Source: Duganella sp. sic0402 (GTDB lineage Bacteria > Pseudomonadota > Gammaproteobacteria > Burkholderiales > Burkholderiaceae_D). Taken from it: 64,000 bases of DNA. Position 1 is the stretch's first letter, and each line of letters begins with the position of its first letter. The position numbers and the translations under genes were made by a program. The notes below the pieces were generated by a model, which had not been told where the DNA came from, did not search any database, and was given only the letters and a program-made list of their open reading frames with translations. Below, piece by piece: positions 32,883 to 43,800 of this stretch. The stretch is taken from assembly GCF_019219065.1 (NCBI RefSeq), contig NZ_JAHUWK010000007.1, positions 124,001-188,000 on the forward strand. The letters are read 5' to 3'.

Positions 32883-34658
32883 ATGAGCACCCAACAACGC
32901 CGCTACCGCTCGCAGGACTGGTTCGATAATCCGGACCACATCGATATGACCGCGCTGTATCTTGAGCGCTTCATGAATTACGGGATCACGCCAGAGGAAC
33001 TGCGTTCCGGCCGTCCTATCATCGGCATCGCCCAATCCGGCAGTGATCTGAGCCCGTGCAACCGCATCCACCTGGAACTGGCCAAGCGCGTGCGCGACGG
33101 TATCCGCGACGCTGGCGGTATTGCGATGGAATTCCCGCTGCACCCGATTTTCGAAAATTGCCGCCGTCCGACCGCTGCGATTGACCGCAATCTGGCGTAT
33201 ATGGGCCTGGTCGAAATCCTGCACGGCTATCCTATCGACGCGGTGGTGCTGACCACCGGCTGCGACAAGACTACGCCATCGCAGCTGATGGCTGCTGCGA
33301 CCATCGATATCCCGGCCATCGTACTGTCCGGTGGTCCAATGCTGGACGGCTGGCTGGATGGCGAGCTGGTTGGCTCCGGCTCCGCGATCTGGAAAGGCCG
33401 CAAGCAGCTGGCTGCCGGCAAGATCGACAACGAGAAATTCCTGGAAATCGCCGCCGCTTCGGCGCCGTCGGCAGGTCACTGCAACACCATGGGCACGGCA
33501 TCGACCATGAACGCGATTGCCGAAGCACTGGGCATGTCGCTGACCGGCTGCTCGGCGATTCCTGCACCATACCGCGAACGTGGCCAGATGGCTTATGAAA
33601 CCGGCAAGCGCATTGTTGAAATGGCCAAGCAGGACCTGCGTCCGTCGCAGATCCTGAACCGCGACGCCTTCCTGGACGCGATTGTGGTCAACGCCGCCAT
33701 CGGCGGTTCCACCAACGCCCAGCAGCACATTGTCGCCATGGCGCGTCACGCCGGCGTTGAGCTGAAATCCAGCGACTGGATGGAATACGGCCACAAGGTG
33801 CCGCTGCTGCTGAATATGCAGCCGTCCGGTAAATTCCTCGGCGAGCGCTTCCACCGCGCCGGTGGCGTGCCTGCCGTGATGTGGGAACTGGAACAGCAGG
33901 GCAAGCTGCGTTCCAACCGCCTGACTGTTACCGGTAGCACCATGAAGGACAATCTGGTGGGCCGCGAGACCAATGACCGTGAAGTGATCTATCCGTTCAA
34001 CGCGCCGTTGAAGGAAGATGCGGGCTTCTTCGTCCTGAAGGGCAATCTGTTTGATTTCGCCATCATGAAGACCAGCGTGATTTCGCCGGAATTCCGCGAG
34101 CGCTATCTGAGCAAGCCGGGCCAGGAAAACGTGTTTGAATCGCGCGCCATCGTGTTCGATGGCTCGGGCGATTATCATGACCGCATCAACGATCCGGCGC
34201 TGAACATCGATGAGAACTGCATCCTGGTGATCCGTGGCGCCGGCCCGATCGGCTGGCCTGGTTCGGCCGAGGTGGTCAACATGCAACCGCCTGATGCGCT
34301 GATCAAGCGTGGCGTGAATTGGCTGCCGACGCTGGGCGACGGCCGCCAGTCCGGTACCTCGGACAGCCCGTCGATCCTGAACGCCTCGCCGGAAAGCGCA
34401 GTAGGCGGCGGTCTGGCTTATATCCGCACTGGCGATACCGTGCGCGTGGATCTGAACGAAGGCAGCTGCAATATGCTGATCAGCGACGAGGAACTGGCCA
34501 AACGCAAGGCGGAAGGCATTCCGCCGGTGCCGGCCAGCCAGACGCCATGGCAGGAACTGTATCGTTCCACCGTGGGCCAGATGGAAACCGGGGCCTGCAT
34601 GGAGCTGGCGCTCGAATACAGGAACGTGGGGCAGACGCTGGCGCGTCACAACCACTAA
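32883..34658 (+). CDS. xylD: Xylonate dehydratase (IlvD/EDD family)
   Basis: This 591-residue iron-sulfur dehydratase belongs to the IlvD/EDD family. The three expected cluster ligands are C59 (SDLSPCNR), C127 (LTTGCDKTTP) and C200 (SAGHCNT), at almost the same positions as in Caulobacter xylonate dehydratase. It converts D-xylonate to 2-keto-3-deoxy-xylonate, the substrate of the first gene of this operon. The C-terminal region with GDGRQSGTSDSPSILN and SAVGGGLAYIRTGD is also typical of sugar-acid dehydratases. L-arabinonate dehydratase activity cannot be excluded. Confidence 0.92.
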   Translation: MSTQQRRYRSQDWFDNPDHIDMTALYLERFMNYGITPEELRSGRPIIGIAQSGSDLSPCNRIHLELAKRVRDGIRDAGGIAMEFPLHPIFENCRRPTAAIDRNLAYMGLVEILHGYPIDAVVLTTGCDKTTPSQLMAAATIDIPAIVLSGGPMLDGWLDGELVGSGSAIWKGRKQLAAGKIDNEKFLEIAAASAPSAGHCNTMGTASTMNAIAEALGMSLTGCSAIPAPYRERGQMAYETGKRIVEMAKQDLRPSQILNRDAFLDAIVVNAAIGGSTNAQQHIVAMARHAGVELKSSDWMEYGHKVPLLLNMQPSGKFLGERFHRAGGVPAVMWELEQQGKLRSNRLTVTGSTMKDNLVGRETNDREVIYPFNAPLKEDAGFFVLKGNLFDFAIMKTSVISPEFRERYLSKPGQENVFESRAIVFDGSGDYHDRINDPALNIDENCILVIRGAGPIGWPGSAEVVNMQPPDALIKRGVNWLPTLGDGRQSGTSDSPSILNASPESAVGGGLAYIRTGDTVRVDLNEGSCNMLISDEELAKRKAEGIPPVPASQTPWQELYRSTVGQMETGACMELALEYRNVGQTLARHNH

Positions 34659-34691
34659 GTCCTTCAATCAAAACAATAACGGAGACGATAG

Positions 34692-35696
34692 ATGAAGAAG
34701 ATTGTAGTGAGCGCTGTTATCGGCGCCATGATGGCGCTGGGCGCCGGTAGCGCGATGGCCGATGCCAAGAACCCGAAGATCGGTTTTTCGATCGACGACT
34801 TGCGCCTGGAACGCTGGGCACGTGACCGCGACTACTTCACCGCTGAAGCGGAGAAGCTGGGCGCCAAGGTCTACGTGCAGTCGGCCGACGCCAGCGAACA
34901 GCGCCAGATCGCGCAGATCGAGAACCTGATCTCGCGTGGTGTGGACGTACTGGTCATCGTCCCCTACAACGCCACGGTGCTGAACAACGCCGTGCGCGAA
35001 GCGAAGAAGGCCAAGATCAAGGTGGTGTCGTATGACCGCCTGATCCTGAACGCCGATATCGACGCCTACATCTCCTTCGACAACGCCAAGGTCGGCGAGC
35101 TGCAAGCCAGCACGCTGGTGGGCATCAAGCCTAAAGGTAATTACTACCTGCTGGGCGGTGCGCCGACCGACAACAACGCCAAGATCCTGCGCGAAGGCCA
35201 GCTGAAAGTGCTGCAACCGCTGATCGACAAGGGCGACATCAAAGTCGTCGGCAAGCAGTGGGTGAAAGACTGGAGCGCCTCCGAAGCGCTGGCCATCGTG
35301 GAAAACGCGCTGACCGCCAACGGCAACAAGATCGACGCCGTGGTCGCATCGAACGACGCCACCGCTGGCGGTGCGATCCAGGCGCTGGCTGCACAAAAGC
35401 TGGCGGGCAAAGTACCGGTCTCCGGTCAGGATGCCGATCTGGCCGCCGTCAAACGCGTGATCGCCGGCACCCAGGCGATGACTGTCTACAAGCCGCTGAA
35501 AGTGATCGCCACCGAAGCCGCTCGCCTGTCGGTCAAACTGGTGCGCAACGAGGCGCCAGCCTACAACGCCAACTATAACAACGGCATGAAAAACGTGAAC
35601 ACCTTGCTGCTGGCGCCGATCGCGCTGACCAAGGCGAACGTCGACGTGCTTGCCACCGACGGCTTCTACACCAAGGCCCAGCTGACCGCCAAATAA
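34692..35696 (+). CDS. xylF: D-xylose ABC transporter, periplasmic binding protein
   Basis: This 334-residue protein is XylF, the periplasmic D-xylose binding protein. A Sec signal peptide ends near residue 24 (SAMA). The mature protein has the family blocks KIGFSIDDLRLERWARDRDYF, VIVPYNATVLN, KVVSYDRLI and the hinge regions of type-1 sugar-binding proteins. A ribosome site GGAGACGA precedes the ATG. It opens the transporter half of the operon, followed 9 bases later by xylG. Direct uptake of xylose fits the extracellular glycosidases encoded around it. Confidence 0.93.
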   Translation: MKKIVVSAVIGAMMALGAGSAMADAKNPKIGFSIDDLRLERWARDRDYFTAEAEKLGAKVYVQSADASEQRQIAQIENLISRGVDVLVIVPYNATVLNNAVREAKKAKIKVVSYDRLILNADIDAYISFDNAKVGELQASTLVGIKPKGNYYLLGGAPTDNNAKILREGQLKVLQPLIDKGDIKVVGKQWVKDWSASEALAIVENALTANGNKIDAVVASNDATAGGAIQALAAQKLAGKVPVSGQDADLAAVKRVIAGTQAMTVYKPLKVIATEAARLSVKLVRNEAPAYNANYNNGMKNVNTLLLAPIALTKANVDVLATDGFYTKAQLTAK

Positions 35697-35705
35697 GGAG
35701 TCAGC

Positions 35706-37229
35706 ATGGCTGAATATCTTCTGGAGATGCGCAACATCGTCAAGGAATTTGGCGGTGTGCGCGCGTTGAACGGCATCGACATCAAGCTCAAGGCCGGCGA
35801 ATGCGCCGGCTTGTGCGGCGAGAACGGCGCCGGTAAATCCACCCTGATGAAAGTACTGTCCGCCGTGTACCCGCACGGTACCTGGGACGGCGAAATCCTG
35901 TGGGATGGCAAGCCGTTGCAGGCGCAGTCGATCCGCGAAACCGAAGCAGCTGGCATCGTCATCATCCACCAGGAATTGATGCTGGTGCCCGAGTTGTCGG
36001 TGGCGGAGAATATCTTCCTCGGCAACGAGATCACGCTGCCCGGCGGCCGTATGAACTATGAGGCGATGAACCGCCGCGCCGAAGAGCTGCTGAAAGAGCT
36101 GAACATCAATGATGTCAACGTGGTGCTGCCGGTCAAGCAGTACGGCGGCGGCCACCAGCAGCTGATCGAAATCGCCAAGGCGCTCAACAAGAATGCGCGC
36201 CTGCTGATTCTTGACGAACCTTCATCCTCGCTGACGGCGGCCGAGATCAAGGTGCTGCTGAATATTATCCATTCACTCAAAGCCAAGGGCGTCACCTGCG
36301 TCTACATCTCGCACAAGCTGGATGAGGTGGCGGATATCTGCGACACCATCGTCACCATCCGCGATGGCCAGCACATCGCCACCACGCCGATGAGCGAGAT
36401 GAATATCGACCGCATCATCGCGCAGATGGTGGGCCGAGAGATGACGCAGCTGTATCCGCACCGCGAACATACGCCGGGCGAGGTGATCTTCGAGGCGCGC
36501 AACGTGACCTGCTTCGATGCCGATAATCCGGAGCGCAAACGCGTCGACAATATCTCCTTCAAGCTGCGCCGGGGCGAAATCCTCGGCATCGCGGGCCTGG
36601 TCGGCGCAGGGCGCACCGAGCTGGTGTCGGCCATCTTTGGCGCCTATCCGGGTCCGAGCGAAGCGGAAGTATGGCTGAACGGCGAGAAGCTCGACACCAG
36701 CACCCCGGTGAAAGCCATCCGTAACGGCCTGGCGATGGTGCCGGAAGACCGCAAGCATCACGGCATCGTGCCCGACCTCGGCGTCGGCCACAACATGACG
36801 CTGGCGGTGCTGAAGAACTTCTCGCGCGCCAGCCGCATCGACCAGGAAGCCGAGCTGACGACCATCCGCAGGGAGATCAAGAGCGTCAAGCTGAAGACCT
36901 CCAGCCCGTTCCTGCCAATTACCGGCCTGTCCGGCGGTAATCAGCAGAAGGCGGTGCTGTCCAAGATGCTGCTGACCAAACCGAAGATCCTGATCCTGGA
37001 CGAGCCGACGCGCGGTGTTGACGTTGGCGCCAAGTTTGAGATCTACCAGCTGATGTTCGATCTGGCCAAGGAAGGCGTGTCGATCATCATGGTGTCGTCG
37101 GAACTGGCCGAGGTGCTGGGCACATCGGACCGGGTGCTGGTGATCGGCGAGGGCAAGCTGCGTGGCGATTTCGTCAACGATAATCTGAGCCAGGAAACCG
37201 TGCTGGCAGCGGCGCTGGATGCGCATTGA
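35706..37229 (+). CDS. xylG: D-xylose ABC transporter, ATP-binding protein
   Basis: This 507-residue protein has two fused ABC ATPase domains, the layout of sugar transporters of the Xyl/Rbs/Mgl type. The first Walker A is GENGAGKST; the signature region is [16 protein letters not shown] with Walker [12 protein letters not shown]. The second domain has a variant P-loop ([10 protein letters not shown]) and [16 protein letters not shown] with [13 protein letters not shown]. The length is standard for XylG. It is nine bases after xylF, with GGAG before the start, and 14 bases before xylH. Confidence 0.94.
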   Translation: MAEYLLEMRNIVKEFGGVRALNGIDIKLKAGECAGLCGENGAGKSTLMKVLSAVYPHGTWDGEILWDGKPLQAQSIRETEAAGIVIIHQELMLVPELSVAENIFLGNEITLPGGRMNYEAMNRRAEELLKELNINDVNVVLPVKQYGGGHQQLIEIAKALNKNARLLILDEPSSSLTAAEIKVLLNIIHSLKAKGVTCVYISHKLDEVADICDTIVTIRDGQHIATTPMSEMNIDRIIAQMVGREMTQLYPHREHTPGEVIFEARNVTCFDADNPERKRVDNISFKLRRGEILGIAGLVGAGRTELVSAIFGAYPGPSEAEVWLNGEKLDTSTPVKAIRNGLAMVPEDRKHHGIVPDLGVGHNMTLAVLKNFSRASRIDQEAELTTIRREIKSVKLKTSSPFLPITGLSGGNQQKAVLSKMLLTKPKILILDEPTRGVDVGAKFEIYQLMFDLAKEGVSIIMVSSELAEVLGTSDRVLVIGEGKLRGDFVNDNLSQETVLAAALDAH

Positions 37230-37243
37230 ATTCAGGATGATCT

Positions 37244-38398
37244 ATGAAGAGTAACAACCTCAGTCTCAATTTAAAACAACTGTTCACGCAGTATAAAATG
37301 CTGGCGCTGCTGATCGCGGTGGCGCTGATCTGGGCTTTCTTCAGCTACCACACCGAAGGCGGCTTCCTCACGCCGCGCAACCTGTCCAACCTGATGCGCC
37401 AGATGGCCATCACCGGCATTGTCGCCTGCGGCATGTCGCTGGTGATTATCGCCGGCGAGATCGACCTGTCGGTCGGCTCGCTGCTTGGTCTGCTGGGCGG
37501 GATTGCGGCGGTGCTGGATGTCACGCACCACATGCCGCTGCCGGTGACGCTGGCGGCGGTGCTGGTGGTTGGCCTGCTGATCGGCCTCTTTAACGGCTAC
37601 CTGACCGCTTACCTGGGTATTCCGTCATTTATCGTTGGCCTGGGCGGCATGCTGGCGTATCGCGGCATTGTGCTGGGCGTGACCGGCGGCACCACCGTGG
37701 CGCCGGTATCGGACGAGATGGTCTACATCGGCCAGGCTTACCTGTCGCCGACGCTGGGCATCGCGCTGGGTTTTGTACTGTTCGCAGTCGGTATCTACCT
37801 GGTCTTGCAGCGCCGCCGCAACCGCACCGAGCACGCGCTGGACGTGGCGCCGATGTGGCGCGACGCCGCCAAGCTGGCGATGCTGGGCGTAGTGCTGGCG
37901 GCCTTCGTCATCACCTTCAATTCCTATGAAGGCATTCCGCTGCCGGTGCTGCTGTTGCTGGCGCTGCTGGCGATCTTCAGCTACGTCACCACGCAGACCG
38001 TGTTTGGCCGCCGCGTGTATTCGGTCGGTTCGAATATGGAGGCGACCCGTCTGTCCGGCATCAACGTCAAGTCGATCAAGCTGTGGATCTTCGGCATCAT
38101 GGGCCTGATGTGCGCACTGGCCGGTATCGTCAACACGGCGCGCCTGGCGGCGGGTTCGCCATCGGCCGGTACGTCCGGCGAGCTGGATGCGATCGCGGCC
38201 TGCTTCATCGGCGGCACCTCGATGCGCGGCGGCTCGGGCACCGTGCACGGCGCGCTGATCGGTGCGCTGGTGATGGCGTCGCTGGACAACGGCATGTCGA
38301 TGCTGGACGTGGACACGTATTGGCAAATGATCGTTAAAGGAGCGATCCTGACCTTGGCAGTATGGGTGGACGTCAGCACCCGCGCAGGCAAACGATAA
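37244..38398 (+). CDS. xylH: D-xylose ABC transporter, permease
   Basis: This 384-residue protein is the XylH permease of the BPD_transp_2/ribose type. Several hydrophobic segments are evident, starting with MLALLIAVALIWAFFSY, then NLMRQMAITGIVACGMSLVIIAGEIDLSVGS (cited in parts), the conserved permease block of the family. A large cytoplasmic linker with many arginines (QRRRNRTEHALD) lies in the middle, as in other XylH proteins. The ribosome site is weak (AGGATGA). It completes xylFGH. Confidence 0.93.
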   Translation: MKSNNLSLNLKQLFTQYKMLALLIAVALIWAFFSYHTEGGFLTPRNLSNLMRQMAITGIVACGMSLVIIAGEIDLSVGSLLGLLGGIAAVLDVTHHMPLPVTLAAVLVVGLLIGLFNGYLTAYLGIPSFIVGLGGMLAYRGIVLGVTGGTTVAPVSDEMVYIGQAYLSPTLGIALGFVLFAVGIYLVLQRRRNRTEHALDVAPMWRDAAKLAMLGVVLAAFVITFNSYEGIPLPVLLLLALLAIFSYVTTQTVFGRRVYSVGSNMEATRLSGINVKSIKLWIFGIMGLMCALAGIVNTARLAAGSPSAGTSGELDAIAACFIGGTSMRGGSGTVHGALIGALVMASLDNGMSMLDVDTYWQMIVKGAILTLAVWVDVSTRAGKR

Positions 38399-38431
38399 AT
38401 CACAATATAAAAAACCACTGGAGACAAATGC

Positions 38432-40810
38432 ATGACCAATCACCGCAGGCAGTTTTTATCATCCATGACCGGCCTGGCCGGGCTGACCGTTCTACCGGCG
38501 CTGGCCGCGCCAGCCAAGGCGCCGTACAAGGACGCAGCGCTGCCAGTTGAGAAGCGCGTTGACGATCTGATGGCGCGCATGACGCTGGACGAGAAGATCA
38601 TGCAGCTGCACTGCACCTGGCTGACCAAGGTCAAAATCCAGGATGACAAAGGTGAGTTTGCCGCCGCCAAGGCGCAGCAGGAATTCCCGAACGGCATGGG
38701 CATGCTGGCGCGTCCTTCCGACCGCCGGCTGGGGCAGGGCGCCGGCGCGGCGGGCGATGATGGCCAGGTGCTGAACCGCACGCCGCTGGAGACGGCCAAC
38801 TACGTCAACGCGGCGCAGAAGTGGGCCATGGAGCAGACCCGCCTGGGTATTCCGATGTTCATGCATGAAGAGGCGCTGCACGGTTATGTGGCGCGTCACG
38901 CCACCTGCTTCCCGCAGGCGATTGGTATTGCTTCATCGTTTGACACTGAGCTGACCACGCAGATTTTCAGCGTGGCTGCACGCGAGATGCGGGTGCGCGG
39001 CGCCAACCTGGCGCTGGCGCCAGTGGTGGACGTGGCGCGCGAGCCACGCTGGGGGCGTATCGAGGAAACCTTCGGTGAAGATCCATACGTCTGCGGCGAG
39101 ATCGGCAAAGCGGCGATACTCGGCTTCGCCGGCACCGATCCCAAGCTGGCCAAGGACAAGGTGTTTGTCACGCTGAAGCACATGACTGGCCACGGCCAGC
39201 CGGAGAACGGCACCAACATCGGCCCGGCCGAAGTCACCGAACGCACGCTGCGCGAAGAGTTTTTCCCGCCGTTTGAGCGCGCCATCAAGGAATCCAATGT
39301 CGGCGCGGTGATGCCGTCGTATAACGAGATAGGCGGCGTGCCGTCGCATGCCAGCCACTGGCTGCTGCACAAGGTGCTGCGCGAGGAGTGGGGCTTCAAG
39401 GGTATTACGGTGTCCGACTACATGGGCGTGACCGAGCTGATTTCGCGGCACAAGCTGGTGGACTCGAACAAGGAAGCGGCGTTCCGCGCCTTCAAGGCCG
39501 GCGTCGATATCGAGACGCCGGACGGCAAGGCGTTCAAGGAACTGGGCCAGCTGGTCAAGGAAAAGCGCATCGCTGAAAGTGAAATCGATGTGGTGGTGCG
39601 CCGCATCCTGACCATGAAGTTTGAAGCCGGCATGTTCGAAAATCCTTACGTGGACGCCAAGGCCGCCGACAGCCTGACCGCCACCAAGGACGCGGTGGCG
39701 CTGGCGCGGCTGGCGGCAACGCGCACGCCGGTGCTGCTGAAGAACGACAAGGGCCTGCTGCCGCTGGACGGCAAAAAGGTTGGCAAGCTGCTGTTGATCG
39801 GCACGCATGCCAAAGACACGCCTATCGGCGGCTACTCGGATATTCCGCGCCATGTGGTGTCGATCCACGAAGGCTTGCAGGCTGAAGCCAAGGCGCAGGG
39901 CTTCTCGCTGGCCTACTCGGAAGGCGTGCGCATCACCGAAAGCCGCATCTGGGGCAAGGATGAGATCAAGTTCACCGATCCGGCGGTGAATGCAAAGCTG
40001 ATCGCCGAGGCGGTGGAAGCGGCCAAATCGGCCGACACCATCATCATGGTCCTGGGCGACAACGAGCAGACCAGCCGCGAGGCATGGGCCGACAATCACC
40101 TGGGCGACCGTGAAACGCTGGACCTGCTGGGCCAGCAGAACGATCTGGCGCGCGCCATTTTCGCGCTGGGCAAGCCGACCGTGGTGTTCCTGCTGAACGG
40201 CCGCCCGCTGTCGATCAACCTGCTGGCGGAAAAGGCCGACGCGATTCTCGAAGGCTGGTACATGGGGCAGGAAACCGGCCATGCCGCCGCTGACCTGCTG
40301 TTCGGCCGCGCCAACCCTGGCGGCAAGCTGCCGGTGTCGATTGCGCGCAGCGTTGGCCAACTGCCGGTGTTCTACAATCACAAGCCGTCGGCGCGGCGTG
40401 GCTACATCGATGGTTCGACCAAGCCGCTGTATCCGTTCGGCTTTGGCCTGAGCTATACCACGTTCGAGATCTCCCAGCCGCGCTTGACCAAGGCCAGTAT
40501 CGCAGTCGGTGACGCGACCAAGGTGGAAGTCGATGTCACCAACACCGGCAAGCGGGTTGGCGACGAAGTAGTGCAGATCTACATCCGCGACGACATCAGC
40601 TCCGTCACCCGTCCGGTGCTGGAACTGAAAGCCTTCAAGCGCGTGACGCTGAAGCCGGGCGAGAAACGCACGCTGAGCTTCGACATCAAACCGTCCGACC
40701 TGTGGTTCTACAATACCGAGATGCAGCGTGTGGTGGAGCCGGGCAGCTTCACCATCCATGCCGGCCCTGATAGCGTCAACCTCAAATCCATCCAACTGAT
40801 GGTTGGCTGA
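38432..40810 (+). CDS. GH3 beta-glucosidase/beta-xylosidase, Tat-exported
   Basis: This 792-residue enzyme is a GH3 glycosidase with the full three-domain plan: N-terminal barrel, second alpha/beta domain, and C-terminal fibronectin-III-like domain. The nucleophile is D329 in GITVSDYMGV. The leader NHRRQFLSSMTGLAGLTV carries a twin-arginine motif. In this operon, cleavage of xylobiose and other xylo-oligosaccharides to xylose is the likely job; cellobiose activity is possible too. It is the last gene of the operon, 33 bases after xylH, and ends 3 bases before the stop codon of the converging giant gene. No terminator is visible between them. Confidence 0.92.
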   Translation: MTNHRRQFLSSMTGLAGLTVLPALAAPAKAPYKDAALPVEKRVDDLMARMTLDEKIMQLHCTWLTKVKIQDDKGEFAAAKAQQEFPNGMGMLARPSDRRLGQGAGAAGDDGQVLNRTPLETANYVNAAQKWAMEQTRLGIPMFMHEEALHGYVARHATCFPQAIGIASSFDTELTTQIFSVAAREMRVRGANLALAPVVDVAREPRWGRIEETFGEDPYVCGEIGKAAILGFAGTDPKLAKDKVFVTLKHMTGHGQPENGTNIGPAEVTERTLREEFFPPFERAIKESNVGAVMPSYNEIGGVPSHASHWLLHKVLREEWGFKGITVSDYMGVTELISRHKLVDSNKEAAFRAFKAGVDIETPDGKAFKELGQLVKEKRIAESEIDVVVRRILTMKFEAGMFENPYVDAKAADSLTATKDAVALARLAATRTPVLLKNDKGLLPLDGKKVGKLLLIGTHAKDTPIGGYSDIPRHVVSIHEGLQAEAKAQGFSLAYSEGVRITESRIWGKDEIKFTDPAVNAKLIAEAVEAAKSADTIIMVLGDNEQTSREAWADNHLGDRETLDLLGQQNDLARAIFALGKPTVVFLLNGRPLSINLLAEKADAILEGWYMGQETGHAAADLLFGRANPGGKLPVSIARSVGQLPVFYNHKPSARRGYIDGSTKPLYPFGFGLSYTTFEISQPRLTKASIAVGDATKVEVDVTNTGKRVGDEVVQIYIRDDISSVTRPVLELKAFKRVTLKPGEKRTLSFDIKPSDLWFYNTEMQRVVEPGSFTIHAGPDSVNLKSIQLMVG

Positions 40811-40813
40811 CGC

Positions 40814-43800
40814 TTAGACCAGCACCAGCCCCGCGCCGGCGAACTGGGCGGCCAGCACGTCCGGCGTGCCGATCAGGGCGGTCACCATGTCGGCGCGGCT
40901 GTGCGTATCGAGATAGGTGGTCCATGATAGTACGCTGGCGGCGTCGGGCGCGTGATTGAGCGCGTTGCCGGTCATCAGCGCGGCGAAGCCCGCGTTATCG
41001 AGCGTGCCGTAGCGGCTCTGGAACTCCGCCGAGCCGATGAAGGCGCGCGCCAGGTCGAGCGGTGCAAGATGTAGTGCGTCCCAATGCCCCAGTCCCGGCA
41101 GGTCGGCCGCGCGGTCCATTACGGTCTGGTACAGCAGGCCGATCCTGGTCAGGCTGGCGGTATCGCTATTGGTGAAATTCAGATCGACGCTGCCGTCGCT
41201 GAACTGGCCTTTTTCAATTTGCAGGATGGTGTCGATGTCGCCACCGGCTCTGGCTTCCTGGATGGTGACCACGCCATGTTGGCTAAGGACGATATGGTAG
41301 TCGGCCAGCTTGCCGGCGTAGACCACGGTATCGATGCCGTCGCCGCCCACCAGGCGGTCGTTGCCGGCACCACCTTCGAGGATGTCGTCGCCGCTGCCGG
41401 CAATCCAGCCCTGTTCCGTAGACAAGACCACACTGCCCACGGCGATGCCGTTGGCGCCGTTCCAGTGGGCGAGGGTGGCGGCATTTTGCGACAGCGACAG
41501 CAACAGTTCCGCGCGTGCCGCCGCCGGGGTGCTGGCCGCATTCAGTTTGGCGATCCAGGCCGTTTGCTCGGCCAGCGCAGCCGCGGTAGCCGCGCCGGCT
41601 GCGCCCAGCGCATCCTCATACAGCGCGTGCACCATGCCGGCGTTATCCAGCGCGCCGCTGCCTTGCAGGAATTCCGCCGATGCCACGAAGGCATGCGCTG
41701 CCTGCGCCAGTGTCACGCCATGCGCGATCCAGAAGTTCAGGCCAGCCAGATCCGGCGCGCGGCCGAAGGCGGTGGCGTACAGGCCAGCGATGCCGCTCAG
41801 CAGCGCGTGGTCGGCGTTGACAAACGCCAGCGGCACCACGCTGTGATTCAGCTCGGACAGCGCCAGCATCTCCACCGCGCCAGCATCGACCAGCAGGGTC
41901 TGGTGCTGCGCTACCAGTTGGCCCTGCGCATTCAGGTAGAAATCCCATTTGCCGCTGTCGCTACGGCCGCCTTGCTGCACGTCGTTGCCTTCACCGCCTT
42001 TGAGGATGTCATTACCGGTGCCGCCAAAGATGATATCGTTGCCGGCACCGCCATCGATGCGGTCGTCACCACTGGCGCTGCCGACGACATCGTCGCCAGC
42101 GCCGCCGGACAGCACGTCATCCCCCGGGCCGAGCACGATGCTTTGGCCACTGCTGTCGCCCACCACCACGTTGTTGCCCAAGCCGCCGCGCAGGATGACC
42201 GGGCCGCTCACGGTGGCGAAATCGACGTCGTCCAGCTGGATCACGGTGCCGGCCGGCAGTTGCGTGGCGTCGATGATCAGGCCGACGGCATGGGCACCGG
42301 CCGCGCTGCCGCTGATGATGATCGGCAGGCCCGGCACCGCGCCTGGCGCCGACTTCAATACCAGCGTCCGCACCGCCAGCAGCGTGCCGTCGGCCAGGGC
42401 GTCGAGGAAGTTCTGTCCGGCGTCCAGCATCTGCTTCTGTTCGTCCGAACCCTCACTGCTGTGGCTGTGGATGCGGTTCAGCAGATCCCGCAGCACCTCG
42501 CTGGCGCCGAGCAGGCTGCTTGGGCCGGCGCTCTGCAAGCCGGTGTTCACAGGCAGGCTGACCAGCAGCTGGATGGCGTCAGCGCCACTGCCGGCCATCA
42601 GTGGAATATCGGCCAGGCCGGGATGGGGGGAGTCGGCGTCATCGCGCACGGCATTGATCACCGCCACGTTGACCAGCTGATTTTCAAGGCCGGTCAGCGG
42701 ATCGCGCACCAGCTGGGTTTGCACCTGGACGCCATCGATGACGGTGACGGTGACCGGCGGCGTCGCGGGTTGCGTCGGTGGCAGCGCGATGGTGGGATTG
42801 CTGATGCTGCCGACGCCGCTGTTGCCTGCCGCGTCGGTCACGCCGGCCTTGTCCAGGGTAATGACGACCATGTCGCTGCTGACGGCGGTGGTGGCGGTAA
42901 AGGTGGCGGTCCAGACGATGTTGTCCATGGTGGTCAGCGCCGACAGCGTGCCCTGCGCCAGCTTCAGGTCGGCGTCGCTGAAATTGCTGACCGCCTCGGA
43001 GAAGGTGAAAGTGACTTGCGTGCTGGCGCCGGCCGCCAGGGCATTGCTGGCCATGCTGATGGTGGCGGTGGGCGCCCGCGTATCGACGATGTAACTGCCT
43101 GAGAGCTCGGTGCCGGCGCCGGCGTTGCCGACGGCGTTGGTGTAGCCGGCGTTGTTGAGCGTGATGACGCCGCTGCTGCTATCGGTGTTCACGGACGGGG
43201 TCAGCGTCGCGGTCCAGGTCAGGCCGCCGTCGTTGCTGATGACGGTGCTGAGCGTGCCGCTGGCGACGCTGAGGTCGTTGTTGTCGAAGCCGCTGACCGC
43301 TTCCGAGAAGCGGATCGTCACCTGCGCGGTCTGACCGGCCGTCAGCGTGGTGTCGTCGATGTCGATGGTGGCGGTGGGCCGCTCGGTGTGCACCGCATAG
43401 TTGGCCGAGGTCGCCGCGCTGCCGGTGTTGCCGGCCAGGTCGGTATAGCTGGCGTTGGCCAGTCGGATCACGTTGCTGGCCTGGTCGACGTCGGCATCGG
43501 GTGTGAAGACGGCCTGCCAGGTAATGCCATTGTCGCTGGTGGTGAACTGGTTCAGGGAGCCGCTGCCGATGCTGACGTCGCCGTTGTCGAAGTCGCGCAC
43601 CGCTTCGGAGAAGGTGATGGTGACGCCGGTGCTCTGGCCCGCCAGCAGCGTGCTGCTGGCCAGTTGGATGACGGCGGTCGGCCGTACGGTGTCGACGGCG
43701 TAGTTGTTCGACTCGACCGTGCCAACGCCGGCATTGCCAAAGCTGTCGCTCAGCTGGCTCAGGTCCAGCACGATCTTGTTGGTGCCGGCGCTGACGCCGG

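Noticed and set aside
32820..34667. 615-residue open frame on the minus strand opposite xylonate dehydratase
   Set aside because: Antisense shadow with low-information His/Arg/Gln-rich sequence; the plus strand has all cluster cysteines.
41084..43102. 672-residue open frame on the plus strand opposite the giant repeat protein
   Set aside because: The frame mirrors the periodic repeats of the true gene and has no folded-domain signature.
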